Positions 26,770 to 35,075 of a stretch of 64,000 bases of DNA are shown one piece after another (within the stretch, counting starts at the first letter, position 1; each line of letters opens with the position of its first letter). The stretch comes from Rhodobacteraceae bacterium SB2 (GTDB lineage: Bacteria; Pseudomonadota; Alphaproteobacteria; Rhodobacterales; Rhodobacteraceae): positions 62,001 through 126,000 of the forward strand of contig LGRT01000004.1 of NCBI GenBank assembly GCA_001642945.1, written 5' to 3'. The translations under genes and the position numbers were made by a program. The notes beneath the pieces are model-generated. The model saw only the letters and a list, made by a program, of their open reading frames with translations. It searched no databases and was not told the DNA's origin.

Positions 26770-29574
26770 ATGAAAGACCAACCATATCTGGACACATCGC
26801 CAAAAGTCTCAGACGAAATACGGAAAACCACCTGTTACATGTGCGCGTGCCGCTGCGGCATCAACGTTCATATGAAAGAGGGGGAAGTTGCCTATATCGA
26901 GGGCAATCGTGACCACCCTGTGAACAAAGGCGTTTTATGCGCCAAAGGCAGCGCCGGCATTATGCAGGTGAATGCCCCGTCTCGCTTAAACGCTCCGCTC
27001 AAACGCGTTGGGCCCCGCGGTTCTGGCCAGTTTGAGGAAATAAGCTGGGATGAGGCGCTCGATATGGCGGCGGGCTGGCTCAAACCAATCCGCGACGAAA
27101 ATCCTGAAAAGTTGGCCTTTTTTACGGGCCGTGATCAATCGCAAAGCTTTACCAGCTTCTGGGCTCAAAATTTTGGCACCCCGAATTATGCAGCGCATGG
27201 CGGCTTTTGCAGCGTCAATATGGCGGCGGCAGGCATCTACACAATGGGCGGTGCATTTTGGGAGTTTGGTCAACCAGATTGGGACCATACCAAATTGTTT
27301 ATGCTCTTTGGCGTGGCCGAAGATCATGACAGTAATCCAATCAAAATGGGCCTTGGCAAGTTAAAAGAACGCGGCGCCAAAGTGATTGGCGTTAATCCCA
27401 TCCGCACTGGCTATAACGCTGTTGCCGATGAATGGGTGGGCATTACCCCGGGCACGGATGGGTTGTTCATCCTTTCGTTGATCCATGAACTGTTAAAAGC
27501 GGGCAGAATTGATCTGCATTATCTGTCACAATATACAAATGCGCCGGTTTTGCTGGATGCGGAAACCGGGCTTTTGATGCGCGATGAAAATGGCAAAGAA
27601 CTGGTCATTGATCGCAGCACAAAAAAACCTGCCCCATTCGATCAAAAAGGCGTAAAACCCGATTTGAACGGCAGCCGCCGTATTGGCGGCACGACGCATC
27701 GTACGGTTTTTCACGCAATGATCGAACGCTATCTTGACCCGCAATATGCCCCCGAAGCTGTGGCCAAAGACGTGGGTATCCCAGCTGGTAAAATTCGTGC
27801 TATCGCGAATGAGCTGGCGCGGGTGGCCTTTGAGGAAGCCATTGAGCTGGATCAAGAATGGACCGATTTTCGCGGTGAAACCCATACAAAAATGACCGGG
27901 CGGCCCGTCAGCTTCCACGCGATGCGCGGGATTTCAGCACATTCGAACGGGTTTCAAACATGCCGTGCGCTGCATATTTTGCAGATCATTTTGGGTAGCG
28001 TCGAAGCCCCGGGTGGCTTTCGCTTTAAACCCCCCTATCCAAAGCCGGCAACAATCCATCCAAAGCCGCATTGCAAAACCACTCCGGGTGCACCGCTTGA
28101 CGGTCCACATCTGGGTTTTGTGCATGGGCCAGAAGATCTTTGCTTGAAAGAAGATGGCAGCCCGGCGCGGATTGATAAGGCGTTCACCTGGGAAAACCCA
28201 ATGTCGGCGCATGGTTTGATGCATATGGTGATTTCAAACGCGCATGCCGGAGATCCCTATAAGATCGACACATTGTTTATGTATATGGCAAATATGTCAT
28301 GGAATAGCTCGATGAACACCCGTGGCGTGATCGATATGCTTACCGATCAAGATGAAAACGGCGAGTATGTGATCCCTAGGATCATTTATTCGGATGCGTA
28401 TTCTTCTGAAATGGTTGCCTATGCCGATCTGATCCTGCCCGATGCAACTTATCTAGAGCGCCATGATTGCATCAGCCTGCTTGACCGCCCGATTTGTGAG
28501 GCCGACGGATTGGCGGATGCAATCCGCTGGCCGGTGATCGAGCCCGACCGCGATGTGCGCGGCTTCCAATCCGTGCTCTGCGAGCTTGGCGCAAAACTGG
28601 ATCTACCAGGCTTTGTGAATGAGGATGGCACCCAGAAATACGCCGATTATGGAGATTACATCGTATCGCATGAGCGCAAACCGGGCATTGGCCCATTGGC
28701 AGGCTTTCGCGGCGATGGCAGCGATTCCGGGCGCGGTGCGCCAAATCCAAAACAACTTGAGCGCTATATCGAAAATGGTGGTTTTTTCGTTGAGCATGTT
28801 CCCGAAGGTGCCAATTACTATAAGCCTTGGAACAGCGCCTATCAGGATTGGGCCGTGAAAATGGGCATTATTGACAGCCCGCAACCCTATTTATTTCAAC
28901 TCTATGTCGAGCCAATGCGTAAATTCCAACGTGCGGCAGAAGGCCATGGCGACAGACAACCGCCAGAGCATCTACGCAATCGGATCAAAGAAACGCTGGA
29001 TCCCCTGCCAATTTGGTATGCGCCCGCAGAGGATTCGCATATCGACCTGACAGAATATCCGATCCATGCCTTAACCCAGCGCCCAATGGCGATGTATCAT
29101 AGCTGGGGTACGCAAAATGCCTGGTTAAGGCAGATCCATGGGATGAACCCGCTATATTTGCCGAGCAAATTGATGCAAGAAAATAACTTGATTGATGGCG
29201 AATGGGCAAAAGTAAGCTCAGTCCATGGCAATATTACTGTCCCGGTGATGGAAATGGCCGCGTTAAACGAAAATACCGTCTGGACATGGAACGCGATTGG
29301 CAAGCGCAAAGGGGCCTGGGCTCTGGACGAACAAGCCCCCGAAGCCACCAAAGGGTTTCTGCTCAACCATCTGATCCACGAGCTACTCCCCCCCAAGGGC
29401 GATGGTTTGCGGTGGGCCAATTCAGACCCGATCACGGGGCAAGCCGCGTGGTTTGATTTGCGCGTGAAAATTGAAAAAGCACCGCCGCCAAGCGAAAGCC
29501 AACCGGCTTTACCCACACTGAACTCTCCTGTTCAGCCAGGACCGAAAAATCTAGAATGGAAGGTGGGAGAATGA
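26770..29574 (+). CDS. soeA: Sulfite dehydrogenase SoeA (molybdopterin oxidoreductase)
   Basis: A 934-residue DMSO-reductase-family catalytic subunit. The N-terminal [4Fe-4S] site has Cys22, Cys25, Cys29 and Cys57 (TCYMCACRCG...GVLCAKG). The molybdopterin-binding domains follow, and the C-terminal dinucleotide domain begins near HALTQRPMAMYHSWGTQNAW. No Tat signal is seen, consistent with the cytoplasmic orientation of SoeABC, which oxidises sulfite to sulfate and feeds electrons to quinone. The ATG at 26770 has AGGAAAG upstream and is preferred to a longer frame reading back into the exporter gene. The xsc context and the B and C subunits downstream favour SoeA over other family members. Confidence 0.88.
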   Translation: MKDQPYLDTSPKVSDEIRKTTCYMCACRCGINVHMKEGEVAYIEGNRDHPVNKGVLCAKGSAGIMQVNAPSRLNAPLKRVGPRGSGQFEEISWDEALDMAAGWLKPIRDENPEKLAFFTGRDQSQSFTSFWAQNFGTPNYAAHGGFCSVNMAAAGIYTMGGAFWEFGQPDWDHTKLFMLFGVAEDHDSNPIKMGLGKLKERGAKVIGVNPIRTGYNAVADEWVGITPGTDGLFILSLIHELLKAGRIDLHYLSQYTNAPVLLDAETGLLMRDENGKELVIDRSTKKPAPFDQKGVKPDLNGSRRIGGTTHRTVFHAMIERYLDPQYAPEAVAKDVGIPAGKIRAIANELARVAFEEAIELDQEWTDFRGETHTKMTGRPVSFHAMRGISAHSNGFQTCRALHILQIILGSVEAPGGFRFKPPYPKPATIHPKPHCKTTPGAPLDGPHLGFVHGPEDLCLKEDGSPARIDKAFTWENPMSAHGLMHMVISNAHAGDPYKIDTLFMYMANMSWNSSMNTRGVIDMLTDQDENGEYVIPRIIYSDAYSSEMVAYADLILPDATYLERHDCISLLDRPICEADGLADAIRWPVIEPDRDVRGFQSVLCELGAKLDLPGFVNEDGTQKYADYGDYIVSHERKPGIGPLAGFRGDGSDSGRGAPNPKQLERYIENGGFFVEHVPEGANYYKPWNSAYQDWAVKMGIIDSPQPYLFQLYVEPMRKFQRAAEGHGDRQPPEHLRNRIKETLDPLPIWYAPAEDSHIDLTEYPIHALTQRPMAMYHSWGTQNAWLRQIHGMNPLYLPSKLMQENNLIDGEWAKVSSVHGNITVPVMEMAALNENTVWTWNAIGKRKGAWALDEQAPEATKGFLLNHLIHELLPPKGDGLRWANSDPITGQAAWFDLRVKIEKAPPPSESQPALPTLNSPVQPGPKNLEWKVGE

Positions 29575-30320
29575 CAACCTTACCCACGCAAACCAACCGC
29601 AAGCTGGGGCTTGTGATTGATCTTGATACATGTGTTGGCTGCCATGCCTGCGTGATCAGCTGCAAAGGCTGGAACACTGAAAATTATGGCGCCCCGCTCA
29701 GCGATCAAGATGCCTATGGCGGCAATCCAAGCGGTACCTTTTTGAACCGCGTACACAGCTATGAAATGCAACCCGAACAGGGCGGCGCGGCGCAATTGGT
29801 ACATTTTCCAAAATCCTGCCTGCATTGCGAAGACGCCCCATGCGTTACCGTCTGCCCGACAGGCGCCAGCTACAAGCGCGTTGAAGACGGCATTGTCTTG
29901 GTGAATGAAAGTGATTGTATCGGCTGTGGCCTATGCGCCTGGGCCTGCCCCTATGGCGCGCGCGAATTGGATGCGGCTGCCGGCGTCATGAAGAAATGTA
30001 CGCTCTGCGTGGATCGGATTTATAATGAAAACCTACCCGAAGAAGATCGCGAACCCGCTTGCGTGCGCACCTGCCCTGCAGGCGCCCGCCATTTTGGTGA
30101 TTTCGCCGATCCCGACAGCCATGTAAGCCAGCTAAGCGCAGCGCGCGGCGGTATGGATTTAATGCCCGAACAAGGGACAAAACCGGTGAATAAATATCTG
30201 CCACCGCGGCCAAAAGATACGATGGATGAAATTGATATTTTGGCCCCGTTCTTAGAGCCCGTGGCCGAAGAGACCACGGGCTTTATGGCTTGGCTCGATA
30301 AAACTTTGGAGAAAATCTGA
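29571..30320 (+). CDS. soeB: Sulfite dehydrogenase iron-sulfur subunit SoeB
   Basis: A 249-residue ferredoxin-like electron-transfer subunit with four cysteine clusters: CVGCHACVISC, CLHCEDAPCVTVCP, CIGCGLCAWACP and CTLC with ACVRTCP. These would ligate four Fe-S centres that pass electrons from SoeA to the membrane subunit, as in the DmsB/PsrB family. The ATG overlaps the soeA stop (ATGA) and has GGTGGGAG upstream. The stop overlaps the soeC start (TGATG), so all three subunits are translationally coupled. Confidence 0.92.
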   Translation: MTTLPTQTNRKLGLVIDLDTCVGCHACVISCKGWNTENYGAPLSDQDAYGGNPSGTFLNRVHSYEMQPEQGGAAQLVHFPKSCLHCEDAPCVTVCPTGASYKRVEDGIVLVNESDCIGCGLCAWACPYGARELDAAAGVMKKCTLCVDRIYNENLPEEDREPACVRTCPAGARHFGDFADPDSHVSQLSAARGGMDLMPEQGTKPVNKYLPPRPKDTMDEIDILAPFLEPVAEETTGFMAWLDKTLEKI

Positions 30321-31192
30321 TGCATCCAGCGCCTTCCGTTATTATTTTCACTTCGCTGACGGGCCTTGGCTTTGGGCTTTTGGTCTTTTTAGGGCTTGGC
30401 CTGCCCGATACTTCTGGAGTGGTGGCCTTTGTCTTCTTTGCAATCGCTTATCTGCTGGCCATTGGCGGTTTGATTTCCTCGACGTTCCATTTGGGGCGCC
30501 CCGAACGGGCAATTAAAGCCTTTTCGCAATGGCGCAGCAGCTGGTTGAGCCGCGAAGCGTGGCTGGCAGTGGCATCTTTGCTCGTGATGGCGATTTACGG
30601 CGCAGGTTTGGTGTTTCTTGATACACGCTGGGGCGTATTGGGCGTGATCGGTTCGGCCCTATCCTTGGCCACTGTGTTTTCAACAGCGATGATTTATGCG
30701 CAATTAAAAACCGTACCCCGCTGGAACACTGCCCTAACCCCATTGCTGTTTATCACGCTTGCTCTAACCGGAGGGGCAATCCTGTCTGGATCTGTGGATA
30801 CGGCGCTTTTAATGTTAATTTCTGCCGGCATCGTTCAAATCGCGTATTGGATCAACGGCGATCAAGCTCTGGCCCGCTCTGGCACCAGCATGGCCAGCGC
30901 CACGGGATTGGCTGCCATGGGAACAGTCAAAGCCTTTGAACCACCGCATACAGGCACCAATTATCTGCTGAGAGAGTTTGTGCATATCGTGGGCCGCAAA
31001 CATGCTGCAAAGCTACGCGTCATCGCACTTATTTTGATGATTGGTACGCCAACTTTATTTTTGTCACTGCCCTTCAATCACTGGCTCGCGCTTGGCGCTG
31101 TGGCAACCCATATCGCGGGTGTCTTTACCTCTCGTTGGCTGTTCTTTGCTCAGGCGGAACATGTTGTTGGATTATATTACGGAAAACGATAG
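30320..31192 (+). CDS. soeC: Sulfite dehydrogenase membrane anchor SoeC (DmsC-like)
   Basis: A 290-residue polytopic membrane protein of the DmsC/NrfD group with about eight transmembrane helices. STFHLGRPERAIKAFSQWRSSWLSREAW is the conserved family block after the second helix, quoted here in part as HLGRPERAIKAF and SWLSREAW. It anchors SoeAB to the cytoplasmic face and hands electrons to quinone. It starts on the soeB stop (TGATG) and is the last gene of the exporter-soeABC run; a gene-poor stretch follows. Confidence 0.9.
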   Translation: MHPAPSVIIFTSLTGLGFGLLVFLGLGLPDTSGVVAFVFFAIAYLLAIGGLISSTFHLGRPERAIKAFSQWRSSWLSREAWLAVASLLVMAIYGAGLVFLDTRWGVLGVIGSALSLATVFSTAMIYAQLKTVPRWNTALTPLLFITLALTGGAILSGSVDTALLMLISAGIVQIAYWINGDQALARSGTSMASATGLAAMGTVKAFEPPHTGTNYLLREFVHIVGRKHAAKLRVIALILMIGTPTLFLSLPFNHWLALGAVATHIAGVFTSRWLFFAQAEHVVGLYYGKR

Positions 31193-31260
31193 CCGCAGCA
31201 CGAAAACTCTACATGCAGCGGCGGATCTAGCCGCTGTTGAGACGCCGGCATCCGAGCTGT

Positions 31261-31443
31261 TTATAGATCGGGCAGCTTGGGCATAAGACTTTGGTTACGG
31301 TATAATGTCAGCTCATGGGTGCGGCTTGAAAATGGGTACCCGACTGCCACAGCCGGTTTAGAAACACGCGCTCCCTCCCCCCTCTCAACGGTGCCCAAAT
31401 GGGATCCACAGGTTGAACAAAATGATCTGCAGTGAATGGTGCA
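31261..31443 (-). pseudogene. Decayed cysteine-rich zinc-binding protein fragment
   Basis: Read from 31443 down to the TAA at 31261, the minus strand gives about 60 residues containing HCRSFCSTCGSHLGT and ending in TLYRNQSLMPKLPDL. The RxFCxxCGSxL pattern resembles the zinc-binding block of GFA/CENP-V-like or zinc-ribbon proteins. There is no usable start codon, and the frame is closed upstream by a stop at 31444-31446. I take it as the 3' remnant of a lost gene. The family assignment is tentative. Confidence 0.4.
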
Positions 31444-31640
31444 TTAAACGCTTGCGGGGGATGTCGGGGCGTACGGCCACTCTAGGACGGCGACTTCATC
31501 AAGCCAAGGCCAGCTTACTGCACACTTCATAGCGCCAATGGCTTCCGGGGCCGCCGGCATCCTGTCAATTGGACCCCGCAGGCAGCGTTTTGGCGCTGCA
31601 CAAGCGCGCGATTGTTCAGCGCATAAACGCTGTTAAAGAC

Positions 31641-31674
31641 CAAAAAAAAGCCCGAAGGCGCGCTTCGAGCTTTT
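31641..31674 (-). terminator. Rho-independent terminator of the F0 ATP synthase operon
   Basis: On the minus strand, AAAAGC-T-CGAAG pairs with CTTCG-G-GCTTTT (one mismatch), followed by a run of eight T. It lies about 25 nt downstream of the atpF stop. Confidence 0.88.
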
Positions 31675-31698
31675 CATATCTTGAATTTCAAAGACCAA

Positions 31699-32256
31699 TC
31701 AGTGAAGCTTTTGTCCGACTTCCGCAATCGACCCATCGATCAATTTATTCGCTTGCGCCGCGCTCATCTGCTCGGCAACCAAGCCACGCGCCGCCGCAAT
31801 TGCCACGCTGACCGCTTGATCGCGCACTTCCCGCTCGGCCGCAGCCTGCGCAGACGTGATCCGATCCTCAGCAGCGGCCAGACGCCGTTCAATTGACGCT
31901 TGCAGGTCCGCTTTGCCTTGTTCAGCGGCGCTTGCAGCTTCTGCCCGGGCTGCCTCTACAATACGATCAGCCTGTTCTTGAACCTCTTTTTGCTTCCGCT
32001 CATATTCGGCCAAAATTCCTTGGGCTTCTTCGCGCAAAAGACGCGCTTGATCCAAGTCAGCTTGAATGCCTTCGGCGCGTTGATCCAGCAATTTCCCGAT
32101 CATCGCGGGCACTTTGAGATAAATCAACGCCGCAATGAACAGAATAAACGCCAATAAAACGATGAAATTGGTATTTTTCAGCGACACAAACGGGCCAGAG
32201 GCAGCCCAAGCTGGGCTCGACAAAACCGCAAAGAGAAGAGGTGTAATATAACGCAT
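31699..32256 (-). CDS. atpF: ATP synthase F0 subunit b
   Basis: The 185-residue peripheral-stalk subunit. A hydrophobic helix (about 25-48, NFIVLLAFILFIAALIYL) anchors it in the membrane. It is followed by a long charged, Ala/Glu-rich coiled coil (about 55-165). A signal-like stretch precedes the anchor. It is the last gene of the F0 operon, directly after the b' gene with 4 nt between them. Together with b' it forms the stator that holds F1 against F0. The terminator follows. Confidence 0.92.
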   Translation of the reverse strand: MRYITPLLFAVLSSPAWAASGPFVSLKNTNFIVLLAFILFIAALIYLKVPAMIGKLLDQRAEGIQADLDQARLLREEAQGILAEYERKQKEVQEQADRIVEAARAEAASAAEQGKADLQASIERRLAAAEDRITSAQAAAEREVRDQAVSVAIAAARGLVAEQMSAAQANKLIDGSIAEVGQKLH

Positions 32257-32260
32257 GTTC

Positions 32261-32800
32261 TTAACCCTTCATCTCTTGCTTCACAGCAGCAGTAACGGCT
32301 TTCGCATCGCTCTTGCCGCCCAATGCCACGACCAAATCGGCGGTCGTTGCCGCGGCGACTTCCTTGACGCTGGCAAGGGCATTGCTGCGAATTTCGGCGA
32401 TCGCCTCTTCACCGGCTTTTGCCTTTTCCGAGATTTGCGCATCGGCCGTGGCAATCGCCGCATCAAGCTCTTCTTTGATTTCGGCTTTGGTTGCCTCAAC
32501 AATCCGCGCTGCTTCAGAGCGCGCATCATTCAGCGCTTTGTTATAGGCGGCTTCGGCTGAGACTGCTTTTTCTTTCAGTTCCTCTGCCATCGCAACGTCG
32601 TGGCTGATCGTTCCTTGGCGTTCGGCCAATACGGCCGCGATCCGTGGCAAAGCAAGCTTTGATAGAATCAGATAAATGGCAATTAAAGTGACCAGAAGCC
32701 AAAAAATCTGGTTTCCAAATGTTGAGAAATCCAATTGGGGCAAACCGCCCTCGGATGCCTCGGCAGCTTTGGATGCGGCAGTGGTGGTAGATGATGCCAT
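32261..32800 (-). CDS. ATP synthase F0 subunit b'
   Basis: The 179-residue second stalk subunit (b'), typical of photosynthetic bacteria and alphaproteobacteria. An N-terminal Ala/Ser-rich segment precedes a membrane helix ([20 protein letters not shown]) and a long coiled coil. The [17 protein letters not shown] segment is characteristic. The ATG at 32800 has GGAG 6 nt upstream; an ATG nine codons earlier is less likely. It lies between atpE and atpF. Confidence 0.9.
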   Translation of the reverse strand: MASSTTTAASKAAEASEGGLPQLDFSTFGNQIFWLLVTLIAIYLILSKLALPRIAAVLAERQGTISHDVAMAEELKEKAVSAEAAYNKALNDARSEAARIVEATKAEIKEELDAAIATADAQISEKAKAGEEAIAEIRSNALASVKEVAAATTADLVVALGGKSDAKAVTAAVKQEMKG

Positions 32801-32880
32801 CTCGTTCTCCGTCCTACGCGAACCCATTAGGATGAACGCGCCTTGCGTTCATCCCGCTCTTAGGTTCTTGCGTCATGTAC

Positions 32881-33117
32881 TTAAACAGCAAACATCAACA
32901 GCAAAGCAACGAGGAATGAGAAAATACCCAATGCTTCGGCAAACGCGATACCGATAAACATCGTGGCTGTTTGTGCCGCTGCAGCGGATGGGTTTCTCAA
33001 AGCGCCCGCCAGAAAGTTTCCGACTACATGCCCAACGCCGATTGCGGCTCCGCCCATGCCTGTGCAGGCAAGTCCGGCTCCAATGTAAGCACCCATTTGT
33101 ACGATATCGCCTTCCAT
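32881..33117 (-). CDS. atpE: ATP synthase F0 subunit c
   Basis: The 78-residue proteolipid of the rotor ring. Two transmembrane helices flank a polar loop containing ALRNPSA. The proton-binding carboxylate is the Glu in [13 protein letters not shown] in the second helix. The glycine-rich first helix [19 protein letters not shown] permits tight ring packing. AAGGAG precedes the ATG. Confidence 0.96.
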   Translation of the reverse strand: MEGDIVQMGAYIGAGLACTGMGGAAIGVGHVVGNFLAGALRNPSAAAAQTATMFIGIAFAEALGIFSFLVALLLMFAV

Positions 33118-33157
33118 GGCTTTCTCCTTCGTGTTTATTCTGGTTCGTTGTTAAAGA

Positions 33158-33913
33158 TTAATGATGAGGGTGAAGTGCGTCCTTCAGATAAACGCACGTC
33201 AAAATAGCGAACACATAGGCCTGGATGAACGAAACCAAAACCTCGAGCGCGTAAATGGTCGAAATTGCAAGGACAGATAGCGGCGCGATCGCGGCGATGC
33301 CTGCAAATGCTGCAAACACCTTAATCACAGCGTGGCCCGCCATCATATTACCAGCAAGCCTGATCGAATGACTTACGGGGCGTACAAAGTAAGAAATGAC
33401 TTCGATCAAAGCCAAAATCGGCCGCAGTGGTAAAGGCGCCGAAGAAATCCAAAAAAGCGACAAGAAAGAAGCCCCATTTTTGGCAAACCCAATTATGGTT
33501 ACCGCCAAAAATACCGCCATCGCCATCACCGCCGTCACCGCAATGTGCGATGTGGTAGTAAAGGACATCGGCAACAGCCCCAAAAAGTTGGCGCACAGGA
33601 TAAACATAAATAGCGTCATGATATAGGGAAAATATCCAACCGCGTCTTTTCCGGCGACATCCTCAACCATCTTGTAAATAAATCCGTAAACCAACTCACC
33701 GATCGACTGACTACGGCTGGGAATGATTCCGCGATGCGAGGTGCCAAAAACCATAATCGCCAAAACTGCAACCACGGTTAAAGCCATCCATAAGGTTACG
33801 TTTGTGATCGTGTACCAATACACCTCATTGCCCGCAAACAATGGTTGCACAATAAACTGATCCATCGGATGGAACGCCAGACCAGAGCTTTCACTTTGCG
33901 CTTCGCTTGCCAC
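33158..33913 (-). CDS. atpB: ATP synthase F0 subunit a
   Basis: The 251-residue stator subunit carrying the two proton half-channels. It has five or six transmembrane helices and the essential Arg in [27 protein letters not shown] near the N-terminus and [18 protein letters not shown] at the C-terminus are typical. I choose the GTG at 33913, 2 nt after the atpI stop, with GAGGA at proper spacing; the in-frame TTG at 33919 is too close to that site. Confidence 0.94.
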   Translation of the reverse strand: MASEAQSESSGLAFHPMDQFIVQPLFAGNEVYWYTITNVTLWMALTVVAVLAIMVFGTSHRGIIPSRSQSIGELVYGFIYKMVEDVAGKDAVGYFPYIMTLFMFILCANFLGLLPMSFTTTSHIAVTAVMAMAVFLAVTIIGFAKNGASFLSLFWISSAPLPLRPILALIEVISYFVRPVSHSIRLAGNMMAGHAVIKVFAAFAGIAAIAPLSVLAISTIYALEVLVSFIQAYVFAILTCVYLKDALHPHH

Positions 33914-33915
33914 GA

Positions 33916-34245
33916 TCAATCCTCTTCTTCATCCTTGGCCAATTCGGCCATCTGCTTTTCCTGGATTTCTTTTGCAGACCGCAACATAGTGCGCACGCCT
34001 GCTATGAAACCCAACATCGTAAAGGCAACTAAGAACACGGGTATCGTTCCAAATAGAACATCCAAACCGTATCCAATGCCAAAACCAATCCCAAGACCGG
34101 CCACCAACTCAATCACCATTCGCCATGCTAGTTGCGCAGCTTTGTGATGATCTTCTGCCTTTTCCTCTGGTTTAGCCTCCGATTTTGCCGCTTCGATACG
34201 CGCCGTTAGCGCTTCAAGCGGATTTCTATTATCGGGGCCAGTCAC
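33916..34245 (-). CDS. atpI: ATP synthase protein I (AtpI family)
   Basis: A 109-residue membrane protein that opens the F0 operon. A charged N-terminal region is followed by two transmembrane helices (about 42-62 and 68-90, [20 protein letters not shown]), with an acidic C-terminus. In this family it assists c-ring assembly or magnesium supply and is not part of the finished enzyme. It starts with GTG at 34245, with GGAG 7 nt upstream, and is followed 2 nt later by atpB. The F1 genes are not here, as usual for alphaproteobacteria. Confidence 0.88.
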   Translation of the reverse strand: MTGPDNRNPLEALTARIEAAKSEAKPEEKAEDHHKAAQLAWRMVIELVAGLGIGFGIGYGLDVLFGTIPVFLVAFTMLGFIAGVRTMLRSAKEIQEKQMAELAKDEEED

Positions 34246-34424
34246 CTTCGCACTCCAGCAAAATTTCCGCTGGTGTAGTCTGGGTGCCGCCCCGAGTCAA
34301 CCGCCTGATTCACACCCGATAATAGCCAGTAAGCCCATGATAGTTATATGTTTTATTTTTAACTCGCACTACCTAGCCAGCCTATTCTTATTGGAAAATG
34401 CCCAAAACACGAATTTTTGCATAT

Positions 34425-34440
34425 TCAACCATTCGGTTGA
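34425..34440. promoter_or_regulatory. Palindromic operator of the ArsR-family regulator
   Basis: TCAACC-ATTC-GGTTGA, a perfect 6-bp inverted repeat with a 4-nt centre, 31 bp before the regulator's ATG. CAACC...GGTTG palindromes of this kind are frequent operators of small ArsR/SdpR-like repressors, so autoregulation is likely. Confidence 0.65.
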
Positions 34441-34471
34441 CGATCCGAACCAGCGACTTTTAAATGGGCGT

Positions 34472-34804
34472 ATGGACCAACAAATTGATTTGATCTTTGC
34501 AGCTATGGCAGATGCCACGCGGCGCAACATCCTAACGCTTTTGCTCGAAGATGATATGGCGGTGAGCGATGTCGCCGAACCTTTCGCAATATCTTTGGCG
34601 GCCGTGTCCAAACATTTGGCTATTTTAACGCGCGCTGGATTGATCAGCCAAGAAAAACGCGGCCGGGTGAAATGGTGCAAACTTGAACCGGATGCGATGC
34701 GTGCTGCCAGCATATGGCTGCAAGGGTTTGGGCAATTTGACGCTGTAGATCTTGACCAGTTCGAGCAGTTTCTCAAATCAGAATTGCCCGCAAGCGATTT
34801 TTGA
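34472..34804 (+). CDS. ArsR-family winged-helix regulator
   Basis: A 110-residue transcriptional regulator. FAAMADATRRNILTLLLEDD is the family opening, quoted as FAAMADATRRNIL, and ISLAAVSKHLAILTRAGLIS is the recognition helix region. No metal-binding CxC pair is seen, so it belongs to the metal-independent SdpR-like branch. I start at ATG 34472, directly before the first helix; the open frame extends upstream but the extra 45 residues run across the operator and look non-coding. Its usual SRPBCC (AHSA1) partner gene is absent; the next gene is ffh. Confidence 0.87.
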   Translation: MDQQIDLIFAAMADATRRNILTLLLEDDMAVSDVAEPFAISLAAVSKHLAILTRAGLISQEKRGRVKWCKLEPDAMRAASIWLQGFGQFDAVDLDQFEQFLKSELPASDF

Positions 34805-34955
34805 CGTTTGTAAAAAGGTGAAACGCCCCCCATCCGCAAACGGCGTCTTGATTTGCCTAAAATTCACTTGCTATTCAGGCGCAACGTGCAGCTTTGGTTG
34901 ACACTGCCGCATTTAACGATTAGATCGCCCTCAACTTATAGGAAGCAGTAAACTT

Positions 34956-35044
34956 CCGGTCCAAGGCATGTTCAGGATCGCCCCCCGTCAGCGAGGTTTC
35001 GCCCACGGGGGCAATTTTGGTTTTAGAACACTTAAACGGACCGG
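34956..35044 (+). ncRNA. Candidate structured leader of ffh
   Basis: An outer 7-bp stem (CCGGTCC 34956-34962, GGACCGG 35038-35044) encloses an inner compound hairpin at 34980-35012: GCCCCC(C)GT pairs with ACGGGGGC, and within it GCGA pairs with TCGC around a GGTT loop. AATTTTGGTTTT follows the inner hairpin. It ends 31 nt before the ffh ATG. The structure is seen directly; it could be a terminator for the upstream regulator, an attenuator or an unknown leader. I do not recognise a known RNA family. Confidence 0.45.
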
Positions 35045-35075
35045 TGTGAGCCGCGCAGCAATGAAGGAGCGCTTA

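Larger units (their letters stand above)
31193..31698. other. Gene-poor stretch after soeC
   Basis: About 500 bp holding the fragment at 31261-31443, two small perfect hairpins (GCAGCG/CGCTGC at 31582-31599 and CAGCG/CGCTG at 31617-31632) and the atp operon terminator at 31641-31674. The rest looks like decayed sequence with no intact gene. Confidence 0.5.

Noticed and set aside
34941-34962. GGAAGCAG near ffh, resembling the conserved loop of SRP RNA (ffs)
   Set aside because: The essential GTCAGG/CCGGAAGG context and the matching stem are absent, so it is not an SRP RNA gene.
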